DNA from: Clostridiaceae bacterium Marseille-Q4145
Lineage (GTDB): Bacteria > Bacillota > Clostridia > Lachnospirales > Lachnospiraceae
Length of the DNA stretch: 64,000 nucleotides
Direction of reading: 5' to 3'
NCBI GenBank assembly: GCA_018223365.1
Contig: JAGTTP010000001.1
Coordinates: 1,120,822-1,184,821, forward strand
Within the stretch, counting starts at the first letter, position 1. Each line of letters starts with the position of its first letter. This document shows, one piece after another, positions 7,781 through 17,265 of the stretch. The notes beneath the pieces are model-generated. The model was given only the letters and a program-made list of their open reading frames with translations. It was not told the DNA's origin and made no database searches. Both the position numbers and the translations under genes were made by a program.

Positions 7781-10700
7781 ATGAACACATTTTATGAACC
7801 GCTGCTTCAGATGGAAGCCTTCGATCAGATCAGGGAGGCGATGAAGAAAGAGGGAGGGCTGCAGTTGATTACCGGCTGCGTGGATTCCCAGAAAACCCAT
7901 CTGATGTACGGACTTGGCCGGGATTACCCGGTGAAGCTGATCCTTACCTACAGCGAGTTAAAAGCAAAGGAAATTTTTGAGGAATATCAGACACTGAAAG
8001 AAGAGGTCTTTTATTATCCGGCGAAGGATTTCCTTTTCTTTCATGCGGATATTCAGGGAAATGAATTGCTGCGGCAGCGGGTGATGGCAGTGAGCCGCCT
8101 GCTGGAAAAAGGTGAGGCGGTCATCGTCACGACCCTGGATGGCTGTATGGATCCGTTGCTTCCACTGGAAAAATTAAGAAGCTTTGTCATGAACATCGGT
8201 GTTGGCAGTATACTGGAGACGGAAGCGGTAAAACTGCGTCTGGTTCGTATGGGATATGAACGGGTCGGACAAGTGGAGATGCCGGGACAGTTTGCTATCC
8301 GCGGCGGCATCATTGATATTTATCCGTTGACAGAAGAGTACCCGGTTCGCGTGGAGCTGTGGGACGACGAGGTAGATTCTATCCGAAGCTTTGATGCGGA
8401 GAGCCAGCGCTCGCTGGAAAATCTGGATGAACTGACTCTCTATCCGGCGGCAGAGCTGAACCCGGAGGAACAACACTGCGAGGGTGTGAGCCTCCTTGAT
8501 TATGTGAAATTTTTTCCTTCTCTTGTCTTTCTGGATGAGGGAGGCCGCCTGCTGGAGCGGGGCGAAACTGTAGAAAAAGAGTATCTGCAAAATTATGAAA
8601 ACCGCATGGAAAAAGGCGAGATTCCCAAGAATCAGCCCAAAGAGATCTTCACCTGTGCAGAAATGATTCACCGGCTCAATCATGTGCGGGGAGCAGCATT
8701 GGGAACATTGGAAACGCCGGAAAGACGGCTGGAATTTCATAACCGGTTCAGCATGGATACCCGTTCTGTCCAACCCTATAACAATCATTTTGAACTTCTG
8801 GTCAAGGACTTAAAACGCTGGAAGAAGGAAAAGTACCGGGTGATTCTGCTCTGTGCATCCCGGACCAGAGGGCGCCGACTGGCAGAAGACCTCTTAAAGG
8901 AAGATCTGAATGGATTTTACAGTGAGGATCCGGAGCGGGTAGTACAGCCTGGTGAGATCATGGTAGTCCATGGAAATGTAAAGAGGGGATACGAGTATCC
9001 CCTCATTCGGTTTGCCGTGATTTCTGAGACGGATGTCTTTGGTCAGGAAAAGAAAAAAGCCCGAAAAAAACGTCGGGCCTATGAAGGACGAAAGATTGCA
9101 AGCTTTACGGATCTTTCTGTTGGTGATTATGTAGTCCATGAAAATCATGGTCTCGGCATTTACCGCGGTATCGAGAAAATCGAGGTTGATCACACGGTAA
9201 AGGACTATATGAAAATCGAGTACAGTAAGGGTTCCTTCCTTTATATACTGGCAACCCAGCTGGATGCCATCCAGAAATACAGCAGCTCCGAGGCGAATAA
9301 GACACCGAGACTTAATATTCTTGGAGGTGCAGACTGGAAGAAGACCCGGACAAAAGTAAAAGGTGCTGTACAGGAAGTTGCAAAAGATCTGGTGGAACTT
9401 TATGCGGCACGTCAGGCAGAGAAGGGTTATGTATACGGTCCGGATACCGTGTGGCAGCGGGAGTTTGAAGAACTGTTCCCTTATGAGGAGACAGAAGATC
9501 AGCAGCGTGCCATTCAGGATGCGAAAAATGATATGGAAAGTGAGAAAATCATGGACCGTCTGGTCTGCGGCGACGTAGGCTATGGAAAAACGGAAGTGGC
9601 AATTCGTACAGCGTTCAAAGCAGTGCAGGAAAGCCGCCAGGTGGTATATCTGGTACCAACGACTATTCTGGCCCAACAGCATTATAATACCTTTGTTCAG
9701 CGTATGAAGGAATTCCCGGTGCGGGTAGATCTTCTCTGCCGTTTTCGGACTCCAGCCCAACAGAAGAAGACCATAGAGGATTTGAAAAAGGGTCTGGTGG
9801 ACATTGTCATTGGAACCCACCGGGTGCTTTCCAAAGATGTGGAATACAAGGATCTGGGACTTCTGATTATCGACGAGGAACAGCGATTCGGTGTAGCAGA
9901 TAAGGAGAAGATCAAGAAGCTTCGTACCAATATCGATGTACTGACCCTGACAGCGACGCCCATTCCCCGCACCCTTCACATGAGCCTTGCGGGAATTCGG
10001 GATATGAGTGTGCTGGAAGAACCGCCCATGGACCGTATGCCCATCCAGACCTATGTTTGTGAATATGATGAAGAGATGGTACGGGCAGCCATTCACCGAG
10101 AGCTGGCCAGGGAAGGACAGGTATATTATGTCTATAACCGGGTAGAAACAATAGCAGAAACTGCAGCCAGAATCCAGGCGCTGGTACCAGAGGCAAATGT
10201 GGCGTTTGCCCACGGCCAGATGAAGGAACATGAGCTGGAGCGGATTATGTATGATTTCATTCAGGGAGAGATTGATGTGTTGGTGGCGACGACCATCATC
10301 GAGACCGGGATGGATATTTCCAATGTAAATACCATTATTATCCACGATGCAGATAACATGGGACTTTCTCAGTTGTATCAGCTGAGAGGCCGTGTGGGCC
10401 GTTCTAACCGGACAGCCTATGCATTTCTCATGTATAAGAGAGACAAGATGCTCAAAGAGGTGGCAGAAAAGCGTCTTCATGCCATCAGAGAATATTCTGA
10501 TTTGGGAAGTGGCTTCAAGATTGCCATGCGTGACATGGAGATTCGCGGCGTCGGCACACTTCTGGGTCAGCGGCAGCATGGACACATGCAGGCAGTAGGT
10601 TATAATCTATATTGTAAAATGTTAAATGAAGCAGTTCTGAGGTTAAAGGGCAATAAGGCTGTGGATGAGGACGATTTCGAGACGGTAGCGGATATTCAGA

Positions 10701-11149
10701 TCGATGCATTTATTCCTGATTCTTACATTAAAAATGAAGCGCTGAAGCTGGATATTTACAGGCGGATCGCGGCCATTGAAGGGGAAGAAGAAAAGGATGA
10801 TATGCTGGAAGAGCTGATTGATCGTTTCGGAGAACCACCGACTGCGGTTATGAATCTTCTGGCGATTACTCTTCTTCGGGGGAGAGCTCACAGCCTTTAT
10901 ATTAAGGAAGTGCAGACCCGCCCTGACCGCGTGACTCTGACCATGTATGAAAAAGCAAAGATCCGTGTGGAACGGATTCCAGAGCTTTTGGAACGTATGG
11001 GCGGCAACATGACCTTCCGCAAAACAGACCCGCCCCAGTTTGTCTGCCAGTTAAAAGGCGGCAGACGGAGATTTTCCGGTTCCCTGTTGGAAATCACTGG
11101 TGAGGTACTCGCGGAAATGGAACTGCTGAAGGAACAGGAGGCCAAATGA
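7781..11149 (+). CDS. mfd: Transcription-repair coupling factor Mfd
   Basis: 1122 residues. Mfd removes stalled RNA polymerase at DNA lesions and recruits UvrA. In order there are an N-terminal UvrB-like region, a CarD-like polymerase-interaction domain ([20 protein letters not shown] near 445-465), and a superfamily 2 helicase with Walker [12 protein letters not shown] near 600 and [10 protein letters not shown] near 695. The TRG-type segment follows [11 protein letters not shown], and a C-terminal TRCF domain ends the protein. Its TGA overlaps the ATG of the downstream lipoprotein (ATGA). Confidence 0.96.
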   Translation: MNTFYEPLLQMEAFDQIREAMKKEGGLQLITGCVDSQKTHLMYGLGRDYPVKLILTYSELKAKEIFEEYQTLKEEVFYYPAKDFLFFHADIQGNELLRQRVMAVSRLLEKGEAVIVTTLDGCMDPLLPLEKLRSFVMNIGVGSILETEAVKLRLVRMGYERVGQVEMPGQFAIRGGIIDIYPLTEEYPVRVELWDDEVDSIRSFDAESQRSLENLDELTLYPAAELNPEEQHCEGVSLLDYVKFFPSLVFLDEGGRLLERGETVEKEYLQNYENRMEKGEIPKNQPKEIFTCAEMIHRLNHVRGAALGTLETPERRLEFHNRFSMDTRSVQPYNNHFELLVKDLKRWKKEKYRVILLCASRTRGRRLAEDLLKEDLNGFYSEDPERVVQPGEIMVVHGNVKRGYEYPLIRFAVISETDVFGQEKKKARKKRRAYEGRKIASFTDLSVGDYVVHENHGLGIYRGIEKIEVDHTVKDYMKIEYSKGSFLYILATQLDAIQKYSSSEANKTPRLNILGGADWKKTRTKVKGAVQEVAKDLVELYAARQAEKGYVYGPDTVWQREFEELFPYEETEDQQRAIQDAKNDMESEKIMDRLVCGDVGYGKTEVAIRTAFKAVQESRQVVYLVPTTILAQQHYNTFVQRMKEFPVRVDLLCRFRTPAQQKKTIEDLKKGLVDIVIGTHRVLSKDVEYKDLGLLIIDEEQRFGVADKEKIKKLRTNIDVLTLTATPIPRTLHMSLAGIRDMSVLEEPPMDRMPIQTYVCEYDEEMVRAAIHRELAREGQVYYVYNRVETIAETAARIQALVPEANVAFAHGQMKEHELERIMYDFIQGEIDVLVATTIIETGMDISNVNTIIIHDADNMGLSQLYQLRGRVGRSNRTAYAFLMYKRDKMLKEVAEKRLHAIREYSDLGSGFKIAMRDMEIRGVGTLLGQRQHGHMQAVGYNLYCKMLNEAVLRLKGNKAVDEDDFETVADIQIDAFIPDSYIKNEALKLDIYRRIAAIEGEEEKDDMLEELIDRFGEPPTAVMNLLAITLLRGRAHSLYIKEVQTRPDRVTLTMYEKAKIRVERIPELLERMGGNMTFRKTDPPQFVCQLKGGRRRFSGSLLEITGEVLAEMELLKEQEAK

Positions 11150-12159
11150 AAAGACTGATTGCAGCATTTATAGGTATGACACTTTTTCTGGGCGGCTGCG
11201 GATCGGCATCCGCCACCGAAAATAACACGGAACAGACGGCATTTACCATCAATGGAGAAGAGATCAGCCTCAGGGAGTGGAATTTTTATATTCGGATGAA
11301 TCAGATGATCTGGGAAAAGGATGATCTGGAAGAAGCCGGGGATGACATGTGGAGCCAGGAAGTGTCCGATGATGGAACAACCCTTGCAGACAATCTGAAA
11401 GAGCAGGTGCTGGATACCATTGTGCAGATTCATCTGATGAACCAACATGCGGAAGAATATGGTGCGGCACTTACCGATGCGGATGAGACGGAGATCCTGG
11501 CACGGGCAAAAGATTTCATGGAAAATTATCATGAAAAGCTGTTGGAATTTGCCGGTGCGGACGAGAATTTTGTAAAAGAAAAGCTTGCTGAAACTCGTCT
11601 TTCAGAGAAAGTAGCAGAGGTCATTGCAGAGAATTATGAACCAGAATTAAAAGAGGAAGATTATCATCGGGAAGGTATCTGTTATGTATTGATTTCTACT
11701 ACGGGACTGAGGGATGAGGAGGGAACCGTCACGCCATTTTCAGAGGAGGAGGTAGCAAGACGTACGGCACTGGCTTATTCTTTGGCAGAAGAGTCAAGAC
11801 AGACAGGGAGCCTGAAAATATCAGCGGAAGCGGAAGGCCTCACACCTATCGAATCCAGTATGGGAAATACCAATGAAGGGGATGGCCAGGAGCCATTGAT
11901 GCTGGATGCGGCGAGAGCGCTGGAAGTGGGAGAAATCTCTGATCCGGTGGAAACCGAGGAGGGCTGGTTTCTGGTACAGCATACCAGTGATAACGATGCA
12001 GACGGTACGGAATACTGGAAGGAGTATCTGACGGAGCAGGAAAAAGAATCCTATTGCAGTGAGATTTATCAGGGATGGAAAGAGAAAGCTTCTATTGAAC
12101 TTCATCAGGATGTCATGGACACTGTAATTGTGAAGGAAGTATTAAAAGAGTTGCTTTAA
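11146..12159 (+). CDS. Parvulin-like peptidylprolyl isomerase lipoprotein (SurA/PrsA type)
   Basis: 337 residues with a lipoprotein signal peptide; the lipobox LGGC places the lipidated Cys near residue 19. A SurA-N-like region (NGEEISLREWNFYIRMNQM) is followed by a rotamase-like segment ending VGEISDPVETEEGWFLVQH. It probably assists folding of exported proteins at the outer face of the membrane. It is translationally coupled to mfd. A second paralogue follows. Confidence 0.75.
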   Translation: MKRLIAAFIGMTLFLGGCGSASATENNTEQTAFTINGEEISLREWNFYIRMNQMIWEKDDLEEAGDDMWSQEVSDDGTTLADNLKEQVLDTIVQIHLMNQHAEEYGAALTDADETEILARAKDFMENYHEKLLEFAGADENFVKEKLAETRLSEKVAEVIAENYEPELKEEDYHREGICYVLISTTGLRDEEGTVTPFSEEEVARRTALAYSLAEESRQTGSLKISAEAEGLTPIESSMGNTNEGDGQEPLMLDAARALEVGEISDPVETEEGWFLVQHTSDNDADGTEYWKEYLTEQEKESYCSEIYQGWKEKASIELHQDVMDTVIVKEVLKELL

Positions 12160-12179
12160 CACTGGAAAAAGCATATAAT
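12151..12179 (+). promoter_or_regulatory. Promoter for the second PPIase-like lipoprotein gene
   Basis: TTGCTT (12151-12156) and TATAAT (12174-12179) are separated by 17 bp. They overlap the stop codon of the previous gene and lie about 35 bp before the start at 12214. Confidence 0.6.
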
Positions 12180-12213
12180 CATAGGAAAACACGGATTTAG
12201 GAGGATATATAAT

Positions 12214-13326
12214 ATGAAAAAGAGAACCGTGTGCCTCATTGCACTGATGTCCGCGATGACCATGGCACTGACCGGTTGCTCCGTCGGAAACAGTGTAGAT
12301 AATTCCGCAGAGGCAGCAAATGTGGATGGAGTATCCATTCCGCTGGGAGAAGTGAATTTTTATCTTCGCTACCAGCAGACCCAGATGGCTATGTACAGCG
12401 GATATTTTGGCGAGGATTTTATGAACCAGGATCTTATGGGAACTGGAAGTATTTATGGTGAGACTGTAAAGGATACCGTAATGCAGACGCTGGAAGAATA
12501 CTATCTGGTTGAGGCCCATGCAGACGATCTGGGTATTTCCCTTACGGATGAGGACAAGGATGCTGCAGCTACAGCAGCAGATGCTTTTCTGGCAGCTAAC
12601 GACAGCAAGACACTGGAGGCGATGTCTGCAGATAAAGAGACGGTTGCTCATGTGTTGGAACTGATGGCATTGCAAAATAAAGCATATCAGAATCGTGCGG
12701 CAACCATCGACACCAATGTGACGGATGAAGAAGCAGCACAGAAGACAATTACCTACGTACGTGCTTCGACCAACGGAACTGCAGATGAGAATGGAGATAC
12801 GGTAGATCTGACAGAGGAAGAACTGGCGGCGAAGAAAGAGACTCTGAATCAAATCCGTGACGAGGCAGGCTCAGATGGTGATCTGGATGCGGCAGCTAAA
12901 AATCATGATTTAAGTGCCGTCACCACCAGCTACGGTGCAGATGATGAGAATCTGAATGAAGATGTAAAAGCAGCAGCAGAGACATTGTCTGACGGAGAAT
13001 ATGCAGATATCATTGAAGGTGACAATGCTTATTATCTGGTACGTATGGATTCTACCTTCGACAGAGAAGCAACGGACAGTCATAAGCAGGTGATTTTAAG
13101 CCAGCGAGAGAAGGATGCGTATACAGCATGGGTGGATTCTCTGAAGGAAGGCGCAACGATAACCACCAATGATAAGGCACTGGAGAAACTGACCTTTGAG
13201 CGTGTATTTACGCAGAAGACAGCAGATACTACAGATGCAGCAGAGGAAACCGATGAAAATGCAGATACTACGGACGGTTCTGCAGACGGTGCAGAATCTG
13301 AGGAAGCAGAAGAAAACGCACAGTAG
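12214..13326 (+). CDS. Second PrsA/SurA-like lipoprotein
   Basis: 370 residues. The signal peptide ends in the lipobox LTGC (Cys near residue 22), followed by NVDGVSIPLGEVNFYLRYQQTQM, a paralogue of the N-terminal region of the preceding protein. A rotamase-like part (LSDGEYADIIEGDNAYYLVRMD) follows. The last 40 residues are very rich in Asp, Glu, Thr and Ala and look disordered. Likely an extracytoplasmic chaperone or isomerase. It has its own promoter and an AGGAGG site before the start. Confidence 0.72.
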   Translation: MKKRTVCLIALMSAMTMALTGCSVGNSVDNSAEAANVDGVSIPLGEVNFYLRYQQTQMAMYSGYFGEDFMNQDLMGTGSIYGETVKDTVMQTLEEYYLVEAHADDLGISLTDEDKDAAATAADAFLAANDSKTLEAMSADKETVAHVLELMALQNKAYQNRAATIDTNVTDEEAAQKTITYVRASTNGTADENGDTVDLTEEELAAKKETLNQIRDEAGSDGDLDAAAKNHDLSAVTTSYGADDENLNEDVKAAAETLSDGEYADIIEGDNAYYLVRMDSTFDREATDSHKQVILSQREKDAYTAWVDSLKEGATITTNDKALEKLTFERVFTQKTADTTDAAEETDENADTTDGSADGAESEEAEENAQ

Positions 13327-13354
13327 AAGGTGCGTGATATAAGGGGAAATTATC

Positions 13355-14812
13355 ATGAGTACAACACAGAATCTGACACTGTTAACTGATCTGTACGAAT
13401 TGACCATGATGCAGGGATATTTGAAGAATCCGGTACAGGAAACTGTTATTTTTGACGTTTTCTACCGGAACAATCCCTGTGGAAATGGATTCGCCATTGC
13501 GGCAGGTCTGGACCAGATGATTGATTATATTAAGAATCTTCGGTTTGAGAAGGATGATCTTGATTATCTGAGGAGCCTGGAAATCTTTGATGATGAATTC
13601 TTGTCATATCTGGCAGATTTTCATTTCAGTGGTGATATTTATGCAATTCCGGAAGGAACAGTTGTATTTCCGAGAGAGCCACTGGTGAAAGTTATTGCTC
13701 CGATTATGGAAGCACAGCTGGTAGAGACTGCGATCCTGAATATTATCAATCATCAGAGCCTGATCGCCACCAAAGCGGCCAGAGTTGTCAATGCAGCCCG
13801 CGGTGACGGAATCATGGAGTTCGGCTTGAGAAGAGCGCAGGGACCGGATGCCGGAACCTATGGTGCAAGAGCAGCTGTTATAGGTGGATGTATTGGAACT
13901 TCCAACGTACTGACTGGTAAAATGTTTGACGTACCGGTGCTTGGAACCCATGCACACAGTTGGATTATGAGTTTTCCGGATGAGTATACGGCATTCAAGA
14001 CTTATGCAGAACTGTATCCCGGTGCATGTACTCTTCTGGTAGACACCTACGATACGCTGAAATCCGGTGTGCCGAATGCGATTCGTGTATTTAAGGAAAT
14101 GCAGGAAACAGGTAAATTAAGCGGACGTTACGGAATTCGGCTGGACAGCGGTGATCTGGCATATCTTTCCAAAGAGGCGCGGAAGATGCTGGATGCAGCC
14201 GGATTTGAGGATGCAGTGATTGCAGCTTCCAGTGATCTGGATGAATATCTTATTGACAGCCTGAAGAGTCAGGGAGCAGCGATTACTTCCTGGGGAGTAG
14301 GAACGAATCTCATTACCTCCAAAGACTGCCCGGCCTTTGGTGGTGTGTACAAGCTGGCCGCTGTGAAGACTGGTGATGGTGAGTTTGTTCCAAAGATCAA
14401 ATTATCCGAGAATACCGAAAAAATCACCAATCCGGGAAATAAGACTGTATACCGTATTTATGAAAAAACAAACGGTAAACTGAAAGCAGATCTCATTTCC
14501 CTGGTGGATGATGTGTTTGATGAGTCAAAAGATCTGGTGCTCTTTGATCCGCAGGCCACCTGGAAGAAGACCCACCTGAAGGGCGGCACCTACACCATGA
14601 AAGAACTTATGGTGAAAGTGTTTGATAAAGGCGAGTGTATTTATCAGTCTCCGTCTGTGATGGAGATCCGGGAGTTCTGCAAGAAAGAACAGGAGACACT
14701 GTGGGACGAGACCAGACGACTGGTAAATCCTCACGAGGTTTATGTGGATCTTTCCGACCGACTGTATGCCATGAAGACAAAACTTCTGAACGAAATGCAT
14801 CCGGGAGAATAA
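13355..14812 (+). CDS. pncB: Nicotinate phosphoribosyltransferase
   Basis: 485 residues, the length of the clostridial/Bacillus form. It converts nicotinate, PRPP and ATP to nicotinate mononucleotide in NAD salvage. Family features seen include LLTDLYELTMMQGYL at the start, EFGLRRAQGPD, GTHAHSWIMSFPDE and GIRLDSGDLAYLSKEARKMLD. A GGGGAAA site precedes the ATG. It is the last intact chromosomal gene before the element junction. Confidence 0.92.
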   Translation: MSTTQNLTLLTDLYELTMMQGYLKNPVQETVIFDVFYRNNPCGNGFAIAAGLDQMIDYIKNLRFEKDDLDYLRSLEIFDDEFLSYLADFHFSGDIYAIPEGTVVFPREPLVKVIAPIMEAQLVETAILNIINHQSLIATKAARVVNAARGDGIMEFGLRRAQGPDAGTYGARAAVIGGCIGTSNVLTGKMFDVPVLGTHAHSWIMSFPDEYTAFKTYAELYPGACTLLVDTYDTLKSGVPNAIRVFKEMQETGKLSGRYGIRLDSGDLAYLSKEARKMLDAAGFEDAVIAASSDLDEYLIDSLKSQGAAITSWGVGTNLITSKDCPAFGGVYKLAAVKTGDGEFVPKIKLSENTEKITNPGNKTVYRIYEKTNGKLKADLISLVDDVFDESKDLVLFDPQATWKKTHLKGGTYTMKELMVKVFDKGECIYQSPSVMEIREFCKKEQETLWDETRRLVNPHEVYVDLSDRLYAMKTKLLNEMHPGE

Positions 14813-14899
14813 AACAGCAGATCTATCCTGCCGAAGTGTTATGAGAAAACTGAACAATGAAGACTTACGTTTTCAAAGCCTGCAGGGCATGACAAGATG

Positions 14900-14929
14900 A
14901 AGATCCGGATGCATATAAATCCAGATCTT
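14900..14929. terminator. Imperfect hairpin after pncB
   Basis: AAGATCCGGAT (14900-14910) and ATCCAGATCTT (14919-14929) pair with one mismatch around an 8-nt loop. There is no T-run, so termination is uncertain. The rest of the 14813-15000 gap shows nothing else I can support. Confidence 0.35.
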
Positions 14930-15000
14930 ACAAATACTAGATATAGACAGACTAGGGAAACAAATGATGGACTGAATTTGAAACATTGGAGGAGCATGAT

Positions 15001-15039
15001 ATGAAAGCAACTGGAATTGTAAGGCGGATAGACGATTAG
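15001..15039 (+). pseudogene. spoVT: First 12 codons of spoVT, truncated at the element junction
   Basis: A GGAGGA ribosome-binding site at about 14987 is followed by ATG at 15001 and codons for MKATGIVRRIDD, then TAG. This is the start of SpoVT, an AbrB-type regulator of forespore gene expression; the usual continuation LGRVVIPKEIRR is missing. In B. subtilis spoVT follows mfd, so position and sequence agree. What follows is AT-poor leader sequence of the conjugative element. I infer that the element inserted into, or a deletion extends to, codons 12-17 of spoVT. Confidence 0.75.
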
Positions 15040-15071
15040 GTTATAATAGGAGCAAGGTCAGAAAGCCTTGA

Positions 15072-15156
15072 AAACACTGGTGTTTCGCTGATTTTGTCCA
15101 ACTTTCACGAGCAAAAAGTGAGCAAAGCTCTTTGACTGCGGTAAGCTGCAACCGCA
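15072..15156 (+). promoter_or_regulatory. Element left-end leader with short inverted repeats
   Basis: AAACAC/GTGTTT (15072-15077 and 15080-15085, 2-nt spacer) and TGCGGT/ACCGCA (15137-15142 and 15151-15156, 8-nt spacer) lie between the spoVT remnant and the first element gene. They could be recombinase or regulator sites at the element end. No promoter is clear. Confidence 0.35.
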
Positions 15157-15177
15157 ACCGTGAAAGGAGGCAGCAGC

Positions 15178-15282
15178 ATAAAACTGAATATCATCGGGAA
15201 GCCCCGGTATTGCACTGCGCATAGCAGAACAATACCGGGGCTTTTCTTGTTTCAATCTGAAAATGGAGGTCGTACAAAATGA
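15178..15282 (+). other. Possible 34-codon leader ORF with an ATA first codon
   Basis: AAAGGAGG at 15163-15170 is placed correctly for initiation at ATA 15178. The frame stays open through the hairpin to a TGA at 15280-15282 that overlaps the ATG of the next gene (AATGA). AUA is a very rare start codon; CTG at 15184 is the alternative. Translation of this frame would run through the hairpin and could act as an attenuation leader. Purely inferential. Confidence 0.25.
15199..15248 (+). terminator. Hairpin ahead of the conjugation operon (attenuator-like)
   Basis: The 14-bp perfect arms AAGCCCCGGTATTG (15199-15212) and CAATACCGGGGCTT (15230-15243) enclose a 17-nt loop and are followed by TTCTTG. 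The stem ends and loop edges match those of the hairpin at 19031-19099, so the two belong to one repeat family. Confidence 0.6.
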
Positions 15283-15494
15283 ATGCACCCGATAAAGCCG
15301 TGGCGTTTGAAGCTCTGATGAAAGACACTCCCGGCTTTGATCACTATGACAGCGGCTACGATGGAATCCTTCCTGAATGCCGGAATTGCCGTTTCCATCG
15401 TCCCCTATGGAAATATCAGTCCTGCGTATTCGAGGAATGCCCATATTGCATTACCAAGCAGTCCACAAAGAAGGTGATGTCCAATGAGAGGTAA
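15279..15494 (+). CDS. Small Cys-rich protein, first gene of the transfer operon
   Basis: 71 residues with cysteines in a paired arrangement (ECRNCRF then CVFEECPYC), suggesting a zinc-binding fold. GGAGG precedes the ATG. The end overlaps the start of the next gene. Its place at the head of the operon, just before a replication-initiator-like gene, suggests a DNA-related role, but the family is not recognised. Confidence 0.6.
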   Translation: MNAPDKAVAFEALMKDTPGFDHYDSGYDGILPECRNCRFHRPLWKYQSCVFEECPYCITKQSTKKVMSNER

Positions 15495-16356
15495 AACCGG
15501 CGCAGATCGTGAGATCAGCGTCAACACCTATACCGGTGGCTTCACCACCATGCTTAACCACCACCTGAGAAACAGGAATCTTTCTCTCAAGGCAGTAGGT
15601 CTTCTCTCAAAGATGCTCAGTCTTCCTCCCGATTGGGACTATTCCATCCGTGGACTTGCAATGCTGAATACAGACGGCATTGACGGTATCAGAACGGCTA
15701 TGAAAGAGCTGGAAGACGAAGGATATGTTGTTCGTGTTCAATCCAGAGACGAGCGCGGGAGAATGTCCCGCAACAAATACACGGTTTACGCACTGCCGCA
15801 GAAGGAAAAGCCGTCACCGGATTTACCGTCATCGGAAAACCCGACAACGGTTAAGCCGCCACCGGATGAACCGATGACGGAAAAGCCCACGCAAATAAAT
15901 ACTAATCAAGTAATCCCTAAAAAAAGAAATGACTCACTTAGTAAATATCAATCTATCAATCCTGATGGGATGGATGCGATGGATGAAAGAGAGCGTTATG
16001 AAGAAATTATTCGTGAAAACTTGGAGGTAGATATTTTATCTCAGGACAGTCGGTATGACATTGACCGCGTGAATGAAATTATCGAAGTCATGCTGGATGC
16101 CATCTGTTCTACAAGTCCAACGCTCCGTGTCAACAATGCAGATATGCCGAAGGAGGTAGTCAAATCTCGTCTCTTGAAGCTGAACAGCAGCCATATTGAT
16201 TATGTCTTCGACGCAATGCGGAAAAGTCCATCGGATATTCGGAACATCAGAGCCTATATGCTGACGGCACTCTATAACGCACCGGCTACGATAGACAATT
16301 ACTATTCCGCCCTCGTCAACCATGATTTCTACGGGCAGGACAAGCCCTCAGAATAA
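15484..16356 (+). CDS. Replication-initiator-like winged-helix protein (RepA_N/DUF6017 type)
   Basis: 290 residues. The N-terminal 100 residues (LSLKAVGLLSKMLSLPPDWDYSIRGL, then RTAMKELEDEGYVVR) form a winged helix as in RepA_N-like initiators of Firmicutes elements. A Pro-rich linker (about 110-145) follows, and then a helical C-terminal domain (EIIEVMLDAICS onward) matching the DUF6017-type region. It probably supports replication or maintenance of the excised element. Confidence 0.75.
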   Translation: MRGKTGADREISVNTYTGGFTTMLNHHLRNRNLSLKAVGLLSKMLSLPPDWDYSIRGLAMLNTDGIDGIRTAMKELEDEGYVVRVQSRDERGRMSRNKYTVYALPQKEKPSPDLPSSENPTTVKPPPDEPMTEKPTQINTNQVIPKKRNDSLSKYQSINPDGMDAMDERERYEEIIRENLEVDILSQDSRYDIDRVNEIIEVMLDAICSTSPTLRVNNADMPKEVVKSRLLKLNSSHIDYVFDAMRKSPSDIRNIRAYMLTALYNAPATIDNYYSALVNHDFYGQDKPSE

Positions 16357-16414
16357 CACATACATACGATTGCAGCCTCAAAAGCTGTTTGAGCAATGCT
16401 CGGAAAGGATAAAT

Positions 16415-16666
16415 ATGAGAAGTGCAAAAGAAACCGGTTGTTTTCCGTATGGTTGCGGTCAGGTCTGCTACATGGAGGTCTCGCCTGATGGCGCTGTTAC
16501 CCAGTTATCCACGGTTGGCGAAAAACGTTCTGCCTACATAAATGCACAGGCTGGCGTCAGCAAAATCCTTGCAGTGTGGCCGGGACGTTGGCGCAGCGAT
16601 CTCTTTATCATTGACGATCTGGACGCTTTTTCCGAAAAGCAAGGTCTGTTCGGAAGATGCAGATAA
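16415..16666 (+). CDS. Conserved element protein of unknown function
   Basis: 83 residues from ATG 16415, which has GGAAAGGA upstream; the longer frame from 16322 lacks such a site and overlaps the previous gene. Visible features are paired cysteines (GCFPYGCGQVCYMEV) and an aromatic, hydrophobic C-terminal half (ILAVWPGRWRSDLFIIDDLDAF). It lies between the initiator-like gene and pcfB. No function is assigned. Confidence 0.55.
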   Translation: MRSAKETGCFPYGCGQVCYMEVSPDGAVTQLSTVGEKRSAYINAQAGVSKILAVWPGRWRSDLFIIDDLDAFSEKQGLFGRCR

Positions 16667-16773
16667 CTCGGCTGAAAGGAGGTCAAGCATGAAAATCATC
16701 TATCGCCAGATTGTGCCGCCTTAGCTGAGGCAGCATTCCCTCAATCATTTCAAGGAAAGGAGGTATCACTGCA

Positions 16774-17265
16774 ATGCAGGATGAAGTCAACACCAAAGTT
16801 GTTGCAATTATGATCAAGGGCGGCAAAATCTCAGCCGAGGTGCTGAAAAAGGCACTGGACAAGTTCGTGCAGGAGATTGAGAAGGCACAGAAGCAGATGC
16901 AGCAGCCAAAAACCTATCGCGGCAAGCAGTCCATCAAGCATCTGATGAGCCAGAATGCCGCCATCTCCAACATCGAAGTGACGGATGGCAACATCAAATC
17001 CTTTGAGCGAACCGCCAGCAAATACGGTCTGGACTTTGCGCTCAAGAAAGACGTTTCCGTTGAGCCGCCCAGCTATCTTGTCTTCTTCAAGGGACGGGAC
17101 GTTGATGTTATGACCGCCGCCTTCAAAGAGTTCTCCGCTAAGACGGTCAAGCAGAAAGAACAGCCGTCGATCCGGCACAAGCTGGATCAGGAGAAAGCCC
17201 AGAGCAAGGCGCAGCACAAGGAGAAAGTCAAGGTCAAAACCAAGGATCGGGGTGTGGAGCTGTGA
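16774..17265 (+). CDS. PcfB-family protein (DUF3801)
   Basis: 163 residues beginning MQDEVNTKVVAIMIKGGKIS, the start of the PcfB/DUF3801 family. Its Enterococcus pCF10 member works with the relaxase and the coupling protein PcfC. The C-terminus carries PSIRHKLDQ and ends KDRGVEL, a tail shared with three other proteins of this element. Its last codons overlap the GTG start of the VirD4 gene (GTGA), so coupling protein and PcfB are co-translated. AAAGGAGG precedes the ATG. Confidence 0.85.
   Translation: MQDEVNTKVVAIMIKGGKISAEVLKKALDKFVQEIEKAQKQMQQPKTYRGKQSIKHLMSQNAAISNIEVTDGNIKSFERTASKYGLDFALKKDVSVEPPSYLVFFKGRDVDVMTAAFKEFSAKTVKQKEQPSIRHKLDQEKAQSKAQHKEKVKVKTKDRGVEL

Noticed and set aside
8894..10585. 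563-residue minus-strand open frame within mfd
   Set aside because: Antisense shadow of a strongly recognised gene; composition rich in His and Cys and no domains.
16689..16724. 11-codon ORF before pcfB with a good ribosome-binding site
   Set aside because: Too short to support as a gene; it may only load ribosomes for pcfB or be a remnant.
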